Part shown: one piece after another, positions 1 through 7,252 of the stretch
How positions within the stretch are numbered: position 1 is the stretch's first letter
Layout of the letters: each line of letters begins with the position of its first letter
From: Acidocella aminolytica 101 = DSM 11237
GTDB lineage: Bacteria; Pseudomonadota; Alphaproteobacteria; Acetobacterales; Acetobacteraceae
Length of the DNA: 57,701 bases
Assembly (NCBI RefSeq): GCF_900129125.1
Contig: NZ_FQVJ01000025.1
Location: 1 to 57,701, forward strand
Direction: 5' to 3'
The notes under the pieces: generated by a model
Told to the model about the DNA's origin: nothing
The model's database searches: none
The model's input: the letters and a program-made list of their open reading frames with translations, nothing else
Made by a program: the position numbers and the translations under genes

Positions 1-1288
1 CACTTCGCTGAAAAACTCCTATCCTCTGGGATTATGATGTGATTCAGTTGCTCTGGGCATATTGTGGGTTTTGTGATGCGGGGTTCTTTTCGCGACCAGG
101 GCGGGATGTTTTCGTATGTTTCTCCTGAGAGCCGGGTTCCTGCACAGCATCCGTTGCGCGCGATCCGTGCCTTGGTGCGGGATGTGCTGCATGAGATGAG
201 CCGCAGCTTTGCCTGGCTGTATTCCAAGGAGGGCCGTCCCTCGGTACCGCCTGAACAATTGCTGAGCGCGTTGCTAATCCAGGTTCTGTACGGGATTCGC
301 TCGGAACGGCAGTTGATGGAGCAACTGAATTACAACCTGCTTTACCGGTGGTTTGTGGGGTTGTCGCCGGATGATCCGGTGTGGAATCCGACGACGTTTA
401 CAAAAAACCGCGAGCGCCTGCAGAATGGTGATGTGTTCCACAAATTTATGAACCGGCTTCTGCACCACCCCCAGGTCATGCCGTTGTTGTCGGATGAGCA
501 TTTTTCGGTGGACGGCACATTGATTGAAGCCTGGGCTTCGCAGAAGAGTTTTCGGCCCAAGGACGGCAGCGATGATGACGGCTCGGATTTTCATGGCCAG
601 AAGCGCAAGAATGACACCCATTCAAGCACCACTGACCCTGAAAGCCGGCTGTACCGCAAGGCCGCCGGGCGTGAGGCGAAGCTTTCATACATGGGGCACG
701 CGCTGATGGAGAACCGGCACGGCCTGGCCGTGGCGGGCCGCGTGACCCAGGCTACCGGCACGGCGGAGCGTGAAGCCTCGGAAGCGATGTTGAAAGCCAG
801 GGCCAAGTCAGCCGGCGGGCGCATCACCGTGGGCGAGGACAAGGCTTACGATACCGCCGATCATGTTGCCAATCTGCGCGACGCCGGTGTGACACCACAT
901 GTTACGCAAAACAACGGTGAGACCAAAACCGGCAGGCGCCGCCGCAGCGCCATCGACGGACGCACCACGCGCCACCCCGGTTATGCGATGTCGCAGACCC
1001 GCCGGGCGATGATCGAGTGCATATTCGGCTGGGGCAAGCAACATGGCACGATGCGCAAGACCAAGTTACGCGGAATTGCCCGCGTGACCGGTACGTTCAT
1101 GCTCAACCTGATCGCTTATAATCTGGTGCGCATTCCAAAACTGGCCGGAGCATGAGGGACGAGTCTGTCCCGTACATGAAAAAAGACCGTAAAATTCACT
1201 CCTGTTTCAAAAAATTCGCCAGAAAGTCAAACCATCAAGCCATGCCAGACAACGTGATGATCAAATGTTCAGGTTTTTCAGCGAAGTG
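1..1288 (+). mobile_element. IS5-family insertion sequence, right end inside csoR
   Basis: A transposase gene is bounded by a perfect 16-bp terminal inverted repeat: CACTTCGCTGAAAAAC at 1-16 and its exact reverse complement at 1273-1288. About 1.29 kb with one long gene fits the IS5 family. The left repeat starts at the first base of the window, so the window edge may be an assembly break at a repeated IS, and no target duplication can be checked. The right end is fused in frame to the CsoR gene. The repeat match is seen directly; the family comes from the transposase. Confidence 0.85.
76..1155 (+). CDS. IS5-family transposase
   Basis: DDE transposase for the surrounding insertion sequence. 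From the ATG at 76 the protein has 359 residues and begins MRGSFRDQGG; a GTG at 64 would add four residues. The N-terminal part (SYVSPESRVPAQHPLRAIRA) is the typical start of IS5-group enzymes. The likely catalytic acids are in HFSVDGTLIEAW, VGEDKAYDT and the late ECIFGWGKQHG motif. The middle holds the hydrophilic stretch usual between the first and second Asp. The frame is uninterrupted, so the element could be active. The stop is followed by GGGAC/GTCCC symmetry at 1154-1170. Confidence 0.9.
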   Translation: MRGSFRDQGGMFSYVSPESRVPAQHPLRAIRALVRDVLHEMSRSFAWLYSKEGRPSVPPEQLLSALLIQVLYGIRSERQLMEQLNYNLLYRWFVGLSPDDPVWNPTTFTKNRERLQNGDVFHKFMNRLLHHPQVMPLLSDEHFSVDGTLIEAWASQKSFRPKDGSDDDGSDFHGQKRKNDTHSSTTDPESRLYRKAAGREAKLSYMGHALMENRHGLAVAGRVTQATGTAEREASEAMLKARAKSAGGRITVGEDKAYDTADHVANLRDAGVTPHVTQNNGETKTGRRRRSAIDGRTTRHPGYAMSQTRRAMIECIFGWGKQHGTMRKTKLRGIARVTGTFMLNLIAYNLVRIPKLAGA

Positions 1289-1528
1289 CTAAAGCGGATT
1301 GAAGGCCAAGTTGGCGGCTTACTGCGCATGGTTGATGATAATCGCTATTGCATCGACATGCTGACGCAGATCAGTGCCGTACGCGCCGCTTTGCACAAGG
1401 TCGAGGAGGAGATCTTGCGCGACCATTTGAGCCATTGCGTTGCGGATGCGTTCACGTCAGGCAATGTCTCCGATCAGCGCCATAAGGTTGAGGAATTGGT
1501 GGAAACCTTGGGCCGGATGACACGGTAA
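1265..1528 (+). CDS. csoR: CsoR-type copper-sensing repressor, N-terminus supplied by the IS
   Basis: Small all-helical DUF156/CsoR-family repressor of 87 residues. Cu(I) ligands of the C-H-C type are at Cys29 (YCID), His54 and Cys58 (DHLSHC), with the same 25- and 4-residue steps as M. tuberculosis CsoR, so copper is the likely effector rather than formaldehyde or nickel. The core begins at LKRIEGQVGGL. The preceding residues MFRFFSEV are encoded by the right inverted repeat of the IS, so the native first ten or so residues and the native promoter/operator are lost. No good Shine-Dalgarno precedes the ATG; expression would depend on IS sequences. The stop overlaps the next gene (TAATG). With the multicopper oxidase downstream this forms a copper-response block. 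Confidence 0.85.
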   Translation: MFRFFSEVLKRIEGQVGGLLRMVDDNRYCIDMLTQISAVRAALHKVEEEILRDHLSHCVADAFTSGNVSDQRHKVEELVETLGRMTR

Positions 1529-1896
1529 TGCGTAACGCCGCAGCCAGGCGTGGGTATAAGGGGCCGGTGGCGGGTTTAGTCCGCCTCGCCGTGGCTCTGT
1601 TGTTTATGCTGATCTCTTCGCCAGGATGGGCGGCGGCACCTTATTATGCCAATGGCGGGTCTGCCGCGATGACAATGCCCATGCCGGATATAATGCCGGC
1701 GCCGTCCAAGCCCTGCTGCCCCAAAGCGGCCCCGGCCTGTTCTTGCGGGACCAACGCATTTAGGGCCTTACCACTCTCGGCAGCCGCGCCGCTTGTCATT
1801 TCACTGACGGTTCTTCGTTACGCGGTACAAATTCAGGTGCCTTTGCCCGGCCAGATCATCCGACCCATCTCGCCGCCGCCTCGCAAACTGGTATAA
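1528..1896 (+). CDS. Small exported Cys/Met-rich protein in copper cluster
   Basis: A 122-residue protein starting on the last base of the csoR stop codon (TAATG), hence probably translationally coupled. Residues about 15-37 form a hydrophobic signal-like segment ending WAAAP. The mature part is short and rich in Met, Pro and Cys (MTMPMPDIMPAPSKPCC, ACSCG), followed by a second hydrophobic segment (about 83-95) and a basic Pro-rich tail. Met and Cys clusters suggest binding of copper in the periplasm or membrane, and proteins of this size beside csoR or copper oxidases are common, but I recognise no family with certainty. Function is inferred from composition and neighbours. Confidence 0.65.
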   Translation: MRNAAARRGYKGPVAGLVRLAVALLFMLISSPGWAAAPYYANGGSAAMTMPMPDIMPAPSKPCCPKAAPACSCGTNAFRALPLSAAAPLVISLTVLRYAVQIQVPLPGQIIRPISPPPRKLV

Positions 1897-1973
1897 TCTC
1901 TGGCGGTGCAAACCGTCAGACCGTTAAACGACTACTCCTGTCCCATTTAGTCAGTTTGCAAGGTTACAACGAA

Positions 1974-3410
1974 ATGCACACTAATTTATCACGCCGCCAT
2001 GTTCTCATGGCAGGCGCCACCACGACCGCGCTCTCAGCCCTTCCAAGCGCTGCAGCGTTCGCCGCTTCCACACGACGCCTGACGGCTGCGACACGAACTA
2101 TTGAAGTCAATGGCAAGGCGGCAACGATGTTTGCTATAATGGGCTCTGACGGTCAGCATGGAGCCGTACTGGCCCCTGGCGAGCGCTTCGCAGTGAATCT
2201 CAATAATAGCTGCGGCGAGCCAACAATCATCCATTGGCATGGGCAGACGCCACCCGTCGCGCAGGATGGTGTTGCTCTCACCGGGTTTGAAAAACTTATC
2301 GCTAATGGCGCTGAGCAGGGCTATGATTTCACGCCACGCCCCGGTACCCACTGGATGCACTCACATCACGGCCTGCAAGAACAGCGGTTAATGGCCGCTC
2401 CCTTAGTTGTGCGCACCGTCGCTGACGCGAAACTCGACGCGCAGGACGTTACGGTGATGCTGCACGATTTCACTTTCCGCGATCCCAATGAGATTCTCTC
2501 TGGGCTTAGAGGTAAAATTGGCGGCAACATGTCAGGCACGGGAACATCATCCGGTTCCACGACAAGCGGAAGCATGTCCGGTATGGCGATGTCCAGCGGC
2601 GGTCCCGACCTCAACGACGTCGATTTCGACGCCTACCTGGCTAATGACCGCACGCTCGGCGATCCTGAAATAGTAAGAACAGAAGCGAACGGGCGGGTAC
2701 GGCTTCGCCTCATCAACGGAGCGACGTCGACCGCATTCTGGATCGATCTTGGTGAGCTGCAGGGTCAGGTCATTGCCGTTGACGGGGATCCGGTTCATCC
2801 TGTCGCCGTACGCCGCTTCCCTATGGCGGAAGCGCAGCGGGTGGATGTCCTGTTACGCTTACCAACTGCTGGTGGGGCATTTCCCATCCTCGCGCAACGC
2901 GAAGGCGACCGGCAACTGACGGGGATCATTCTAGCTTCGCCAAAAGCAGCCGTGAGGAAAATCTCCGATCTAACCATGATAAATGCCAAGCCAGTAGACC
3001 TGTCGCTTGAAGCGCGCCTATCAGCTCTTTTTCCGTTGGCACCGCGCCAACCCGACCGGGTTCATCGGGTGCGTTTAACGGGAAACATGGCCTCCTATGT
3101 TTGGGGCATTGACGAGCATGAGTGGCCAAATTATCGCCCGCTTTCAGCGGTAACGGATGAGCGCGTCGCCTTCGATATCGTGAACGAAACCGCCATGGCG
3201 CATCCAATGCACCTACATGGCCACCACTTCCAGGTGGTTGCTCTCAACGGTATTTCAGTTGCCGGCGCGATACGAGACACCGTGCTGGTACCAGCTAGAG
3301 GATCAGTGCGGATCGTATTCGATGCCAGCAACCCAGGTCGATGGCTGTTTCACTGTCACAATCTTTACCATATGGCAGCAGGCATGATGACCGAATTGCG
3401 CTACATTTAA
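1974..3410 (+). CDS. Tat-exported multicopper oxidase (CueO/CopA-like)
   Basis: Periplasmic laccase-type oxidase, probably oxidising Cu(I) for copper tolerance. The ATG at 1974 gives 478 residues and puts the twin-arginine motif SRRHVLMAG near the start; a TTG at 1956 is less likely. Copper ligands are visible in the four classical motifs: HWHG near residue 87, HSHHG near 130, HPMHLHGHH near 406 and HCHNLYHMAAGM near 456, so type 1, 2 and 3 sites are complete. A Met/Gly/Ser-rich insert (about 185-215) resembles the Met-rich copper loop of CueO. Length fits three cupredoxin domains. It lies downstream of csoR and the Cys/Met-rich protein on the same strand, so co-regulation by CsoR is likely, although the upstream IS may have altered it. 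Confidence 0.93.
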   Translation: MHTNLSRRHVLMAGATTTALSALPSAAAFAASTRRLTAATRTIEVNGKAATMFAIMGSDGQHGAVLAPGERFAVNLNNSCGEPTIIHWHGQTPPVAQDGVALTGFEKLIANGAEQGYDFTPRPGTHWMHSHHGLQEQRLMAAPLVVRTVADAKLDAQDVTVMLHDFTFRDPNEILSGLRGKIGGNMSGTGTSSGSTTSGSMSGMAMSSGGPDLNDVDFDAYLANDRTLGDPEIVRTEANGRVRLRLINGATSTAFWIDLGELQGQVIAVDGDPVHPVAVRRFPMAEAQRVDVLLRLPTAGGAFPILAQREGDRQLTGIILASPKAAVRKISDLTMINAKPVDLSLEARLSALFPLAPRQPDRVHRVRLTGNMASYVWGIDEHEWPNYRPLSAVTDERVAFDIVNETAMAHPMHLHGHHFQVVALNGISVAGAIRDTVLVPARGSVRIVFDASNPGRWLFHCHNLYHMAAGMMTELRYI

Positions 3411-3430
3411 AAACGGAGATCGGCAGCGGC

Positions 3431-3444
3431 TTGAGCGACATCAA
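3431..3444. promoter_or_regulatory. Weak FNR-like site TTGAGCGACATCAA
   Basis: TTGA-N6-TCAA between the multicopper oxidase stop and the SHOCT gene. The inner fifth base of the left half is G rather than T. Its centre is about 80 bp before the SHOCT start; GATACG at 3465-3470 is a poor -10 candidate. It is weaker than the six other sites in the window. Confidence 0.35.
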
Positions 3445-3516
3445 GGCGCTGCCTTCATTGGGGCGATACGACAACCATTAGGATGATCCGAATCCTTCAG
3501 AAAAGGGGGGCGAAAC

Positions 3517-3963
3517 ATGTCTAGTTTTTTTCGTAAAGCTAGCGCCACAGCCTTGGCGTTCGCTATCACCGCGCCAATCGCATGGGCTGACTCTCCCATC
3601 GTTAATACAGCAACAGGAGCAAATACTTCCTTCCAAAGGCCGGGCTGGAACGGCTATGGGCCAGGACCCGGGCCTTGGATGATGGGAGGATGGGGCGGCG
3701 GCATGCCGATGATCGGATATGATGGTTGGGGCGGTTACGGTGGAGGGGGATGGCTTATGATGATCTTTGGTGCTGTTATTGTCGCGGCACTTCTGGTGTT
3801 CATCTTCCGCGCACTCTCCTGGACGACGCACGCACCGCATTGGCAAATGCCTCATTCCGGCACCGGGTCCGCCGGCTTGCATGTGCTCGATGAGCGTTAC
3901 GCGCGCGGTGAACTCAATCGCGAGGAATATTTGCAGAAGAAACGAGATATTCTGGGCGGGTGA
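3517..3963 (+). CDS. SHOCT-domain membrane-anchored protein
   Basis: A 148-residue protein with a cleavable-looking signal (residues 1-25, ending PIAWADS), then a Gly/Trp/Met-rich stretch (about 42-75), one transmembrane helix (about 77-98, WLMMIFGAVIVAALLVF) and a C-terminal SHOCT motif (about 118-146, LDERYARGELNREEYLQKK). SHOCT segments usually end bacterial membrane proteins and probably mediate oligomerisation. Gly/Met-rich SHOCT proteins are often found beside copper-resistance genes, as here. A strong purine-rich ribosome site (AAAAGGGGGGCG) precedes the ATG. The molecular role is unknown; a copper-envelope role is inferred from context. Confidence 0.8.
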   Translation: MSSFFRKASATALAFAITAPIAWADSPIVNTATGANTSFQRPGWNGYGPGPGPWMMGGWGGGMPMIGYDGWGGYGGGGWLMMIFGAVIVAALLVFIFRALSWTTHAPHWQMPHSGTGSAGLHVLDERYARGELNREEYLQKKRDILGG

Positions 3964-4119
3964 TCCCTACTATGCATAGGACCCATGAGTATCGCGCCTA
4001 ACTTTATTCTGAGAGTGTCGAAATAGAGGGCCGAGAAATTATTCGAGAGGGAATGATGAAAGCCTCCCAGGTGTCGGACTGATGAAGAACGCAACTGCGC
4101 ATCCGAGTTCTACTTGAAG

Positions 4120-4230
4120 TCAGCTTGGCCCCAGTGCCTCAATGATCCGGCAGTTCCCAATGGTGCCGCCTTGGCATGCGTCGATCATCGCAGCGAGCTC
4201 TTTCTGCAGGGCGACTAGGTCGGGGATTCA
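4120..4230 (-). pseudogene. 3' remnant of a CueR/HmrR-like MerR regulator
   Basis: On the minus strand a 36-codon open stretch ending at a TGA (4122-4120) reads as the C-terminal end of a copper-type MerR regulator: LVALQKELAAMIDACQGG, then TIGNCRIIEALGPS. The Cys-x7-Cys loop is the metal-binding signature of CueR. No DNA-binding domain is present; upstream, the sequence switches abruptly to the CrtI-like pseudogene, so a deletion joined two unrelated genes near 4230. It fits the copper cluster to its left. Confidence 0.6.
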
Positions 4231-5425
4231 CCGCATCTTTAATCCTGGACTTCTCCGCCTCATAGCGTGACGGGTCATGCTGGTACAGCCCGGTCCAGAA
4301 TTCGAAATTGCGTGTTGGAAGGAAGCAGGTGATGGCAATCTTACCGGCGGGCGCGAAACTGGGATCGAAATGAAAGAAGCGGAACGAAACCTCCGAGAGC
4401 TGGGTTTCCGCGTCAACCGCGAGCGGCGTCTCGAGAACGCGCGTCACGTAGGATGGCTATTCCGACAACGGTGCGGCCACGCCGAGCGACACTTGCAGGT
4501 AGGATGGAAATGTCTTGAGGTTTCTGAACATGTTTTCGATGGTTCGATCGATGTATTTGCCGTCCAGAAGCTGATAGATCGTGGCATGAACATCGCTGGC
4601 GGAGATCACCCAATCGGCTGCGATGATTTCGCCGCCGACAACCTGCACGCCAGCTGTCAGATCCTGTTTCACCAGAATTTTTTCAACTTTTGCACCGAGG
4701 CGCAGTTGGCCGCCGAGCTGCTCGAATCTTTGGCGGATTGCCCGAATGATGGCTTGCCCGCCGCCAACCACGTAGGCGGCGTCGCAATCATTCATCCAGC
4801 TGAGGCTGAAGAGCAGGGCGATCATGGAAAGTTGCGTAATGTCATCGCCGCCGAAGAAACACCGCAGCAGTGGGTTTGAGAATCCTTTGCCATAATCCTG
4901 GATGCTCACCCGCGACCATTGCCGCAGCATTGGCAGGTAGGGCAGCAGGCGAAGCAGCGCCAACCCCCTGCGTGGCCATTTCTCACTCGGATCTGGCATG
5001 GGAAAGCCGGCGAGCCGGCGGATGGCGGAGGTCAGGTGGCGGATTTCAGAGGCATCTTCCGGCGCCTTGGTCAGAAGCTCAGCTTCCAGCCTGTCCACAT
5101 TCGCGTAAATGCGCAAACATTCGCCTTGCTCCGTTTCCACTCGGGCAAATTCCTCAGGAAAGACAAGATGTAACCCATCAATGTCGAGCACCTCCCGCCA
5201 TCGTGAATTCAGCCGCCCTTTCGGATCGACGCCGGTCAGCCAATGCAAGCATGTCTCGAAGGTGTAATCACCTCTCTGCCAGCTCGTCGCCAGGCCACCA
5301 GGGCTGTCGTGCTGTTCAAGAAGCACAACCTGATAACCGCATTTTCACGCATAGACAGCGGTACAGAGCCCTGCGATTCCCGCGCCGATGATGACGGCCT
5401 TGGGGGCAACTTTGGGTATCGGCAT
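4231..5425 (-). pseudogene. Broken CrtI-like FAD oxidoreductase
   Basis: The minus strand carries a phytoene-desaturase/carotene-isomerase-like NAD(P)/FAD oxidoreductase from the ATG at 5425. The N-terminal nucleotide-binding fold is plain (AVIIGAGIAGLCTAVYA), but codon 27 is TGA, after which the same frame continues with KCGYQVVLLEQHDSPGGLA. A second in-frame stop, TAG at 4459-4457, interrupts ...APLSE/PSYVTRV..., and the same frame runs on to about 4230 (FRFFHFDPSFAPAGK), where it is lost at the junction with the MerR remnant. Two nonsense codons and a missing C-terminus mean it is not functional. The original substrate cannot be said. Confidence 0.8.
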
Positions 5426-5613
5426 GGCGCAATGTCCTTGGACCGTATCTCGAACCTCATTGGAACAGAGATGAGCCCAGCGCGTCTTTGACGAGCGTCA
5501 TCTGCTTCGTGATAATTCGATTATTTATCTTTGCGGTTCGCCGCGCTTTGAACGCCCCCATTCGGGCCGCCCGATCACCTGGCCGGATCGTCCATATTGA
5601 CAATAAAATATCG

Positions 5614-5627
5614 TGCCCTGCCGGGCA
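5614..5627 (-). terminator. Possible weak terminator after PPDK-like gene
   Basis: Small hairpin TGCCC-TGCC-GGGCA about 20 bp past the PPDK-like stop, followed on the minus strand by ATATTTTATTG. The stem is only 5 bp, so this is tentative. Confidence 0.3.
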
Positions 5628-5644
5628 TCTCCGTTTGTGGGTGA

Positions 5645-7252
5645 TCACGCATCCATCTCCCCGCCAAACAAACCGGCATCCGTTTTGGCGCGCCACGAGG
5701 CCAGCGCCGCCATTTCAGCCTCTGGTAGTTCGGAGACAATCTCCCGCCGGCCGCGCGAAATCTCACCGGCCTCGCCATCGAGGCAGAGCCAGTCGCCTTC
5801 GGCCAATTTCTGCCCCGCCAGCTCCACGCCTTGCGGCGTAAAATGCAAAGCGGCGCAGCCGACCAGACAGACACGGCCCATCTGCCGCGCCACCACGGCG
5901 GCGTGGGCGGTGCGGCCGCCCGTGGCGGTGAGAATGCCGGAAGCCACGGCGAACCCTGCCACGTCCTCGGTCGCGGTGTCGTGGCGCACCAAGATCGCTG
6001 GATCCCCCTTTTCCACCAGAGCCTTGGCAGTCTCGGAACTGAACGCCGCGCGCCCGCACGCCACCCCGGGCGCAGCGGCGACAGCAGACGCCACCGCCTC
6101 AGCTGGTTGGGTAAAGCGCGTCTCGCGGACCAGCTCGAGGTCGATCTTTTCGGCGCGCTTCAGCGCTTCTGCGGGTGACAGTACGCCCTCAGCGACAAAA
6201 TCCACCAGGACGCGTAATGCGGCACGGGGGGGGCACTTGGCGGCACGTGTCTGCAGGAAGAATAATTTGCCACGTTCAATGGTGAATTCGATGTCCTGAA
6301 CGTCGCGAAATTCCGCTTCCAGCCGCCGCGCCCCTGCTTCCAATCTCTGCGCCGCTTCCGGCAACGCTGCTGCCAGTGCGCCCGCCCCGCCCGTTGCGCG
6401 GCGGCCGGCCACCACATCTTCCCCCTGCGCATTGGCAAGATAATCGGCGTAGAATTCCGCTGCCCCGGTGGCCGGGTTGCGGGAGAAGGCCACGCCCGCG
6501 CCGGAATCGCGTCCGGCATTGCCGAACACCATGACCTGCACCGTCACCGCTGTGCCGGTCAGATGTTCGAGCTTATTGAGGCGGCGGTATTCCCGCGCTC
6601 GGGGGCTTTCCCAGGAGCGGTAGACGGCTTTGGCCGCCGCCAGGAGCTGGGCCGCCGGATCGTCCGGCATATCCGTCGCCATGGCAAAAAAACGGCGTGC
6701 CAGATGTTCCAGCGCCTCGGAATCCAGTTCCGCCTCGCTGGCGGCACCCTCCTCATGGAACAGCGCAGCAAGCGCTGCCTCGAATCCGGTTCGCGGCGCC
6801 TGTAGGACCACCTCGGCGTACATTTGCAGGAGGCGGCGGTAGCAATCCCAGGCCAGACGTGGATTGCCAGTCTGGAAAATGAGGCCGTGTAGAGTCGTCG
6901 CGTTCATGCCGACATCAAGAATCGTGTCGAGCATCCCCGGCATTGATTGTGCAGCGCCGGAGCGCACCGAGACCAGCAGGGGGGCGCGAGCATCGCCAAA
7001 ATTCCTGCCGGTAACATCCTCAAGCGCCGCAATGCCCTGGCGCAGGCCGTGCTCAAGCGCGCGCAGAGCGACCGGCTCGCCTTGATTGACTGCGGTGCAG
7101 AGCGTGGCGGGTAGCACGAAGGCCGGCGGCACGGCGAGGCCGAGCCGGCTCATGTGCCAGAGCTGAGCGGCCTTGTTGCCGGCAATCTCCGGGCTCAGCG
7201 GCTTGGCATGTCCGGGAATGCCGATGAATAGCGGCGTGAAAGGGGCGCTCAT
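5645..7252 (-). CDS. PPDK-like protein lacking the PEP-binding barrel
   Basis: 535 residues. The N-terminal two-thirds match the ATP-grasp nucleotide-binding part of pyruvate, phosphate dikinase: SVRSGAAQSMPGMLDT (about 96-111), VMVFGNAGRDSGAGVAF, NAQGEDVVAG, VQDIEFTIERGKLFFLQTR. Next comes the swivelling phospho-histidine domain with TATGGRTAHAAVVARQMG, the likely phosphorylated His near residue 449. Normal PPDK has about 880 residues; here the protein stops just after the His domain and no PEP/pyruvate barrel follows. It can in principle move phosphate from ATP to a His, but the final acceptor is unknown; rifampin phosphotransferase is a precedent for an ATP-grasp/His-domain enzyme with another substrate. 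The start overlaps the upstream stop (ATGA), so it is coupled to the PhoU/DUF47-like gene. Confidence 0.85.
   Translation of the reverse strand: MSAPFTPLFIGIPGHAKPLSPEIAGNKAAQLWHMSRLGLAVPPAFVLPATLCTAVNQGEPVALRALEHGLRQGIAALEDVTGRNFGDARAPLLVSVRSGAAQSMPGMLDTILDVGMNATTLHGLIFQTGNPRLAWDCYRRLLQMYAEVVLQAPRTGFEAALAALFHEEGAASEAELDSEALEHLARRFFAMATDMPDDPAAQLLAAAKAVYRSWESPRAREYRRLNKLEHLTGTAVTVQVMVFGNAGRDSGAGVAFSRNPATGAAEFYADYLANAQGEDVVAGRRATGGAGALAAALPEAAQRLEAGARRLEAEFRDVQDIEFTIERGKLFFLQTRAAKCPPRAALRVLVDFVAEGVLSPAEALKRAEKIDLELVRETRFTQPAEAVASAVAAAPGVACGRAAFSSETAKALVEKGDPAILVRHDTATEDVAGFAVASGILTATGGRTAHAAVVARQMGRVCLVGCAALHFTPQGVELAGQKLAEGDWLCLDGEAGEISRGRREIVSELPEAEMAALASWRAKTDAGLFGGEMDA

Noticed and set aside
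4277-4879. 200-codon plus-strand frame opposite the oxidoreductase
   Set aside because: It is antisense to a clear, if broken, flavoprotein and has no protein-like domain of its own.
5340-5350. In-frame TGA in the CrtI-like gene as selenocysteine
   Set aside because: The position is an ordinary helix residue after the nucleotide-binding loop, no SECIS-like structure was seen, and a second stop (TAG) breaks the gene further on.
5489-5502. TTGACGAGCGTCAT as an FNR-like site
   Set aside because: One half-site is imperfect and the only gene it could serve is the dead oxidoreductase.
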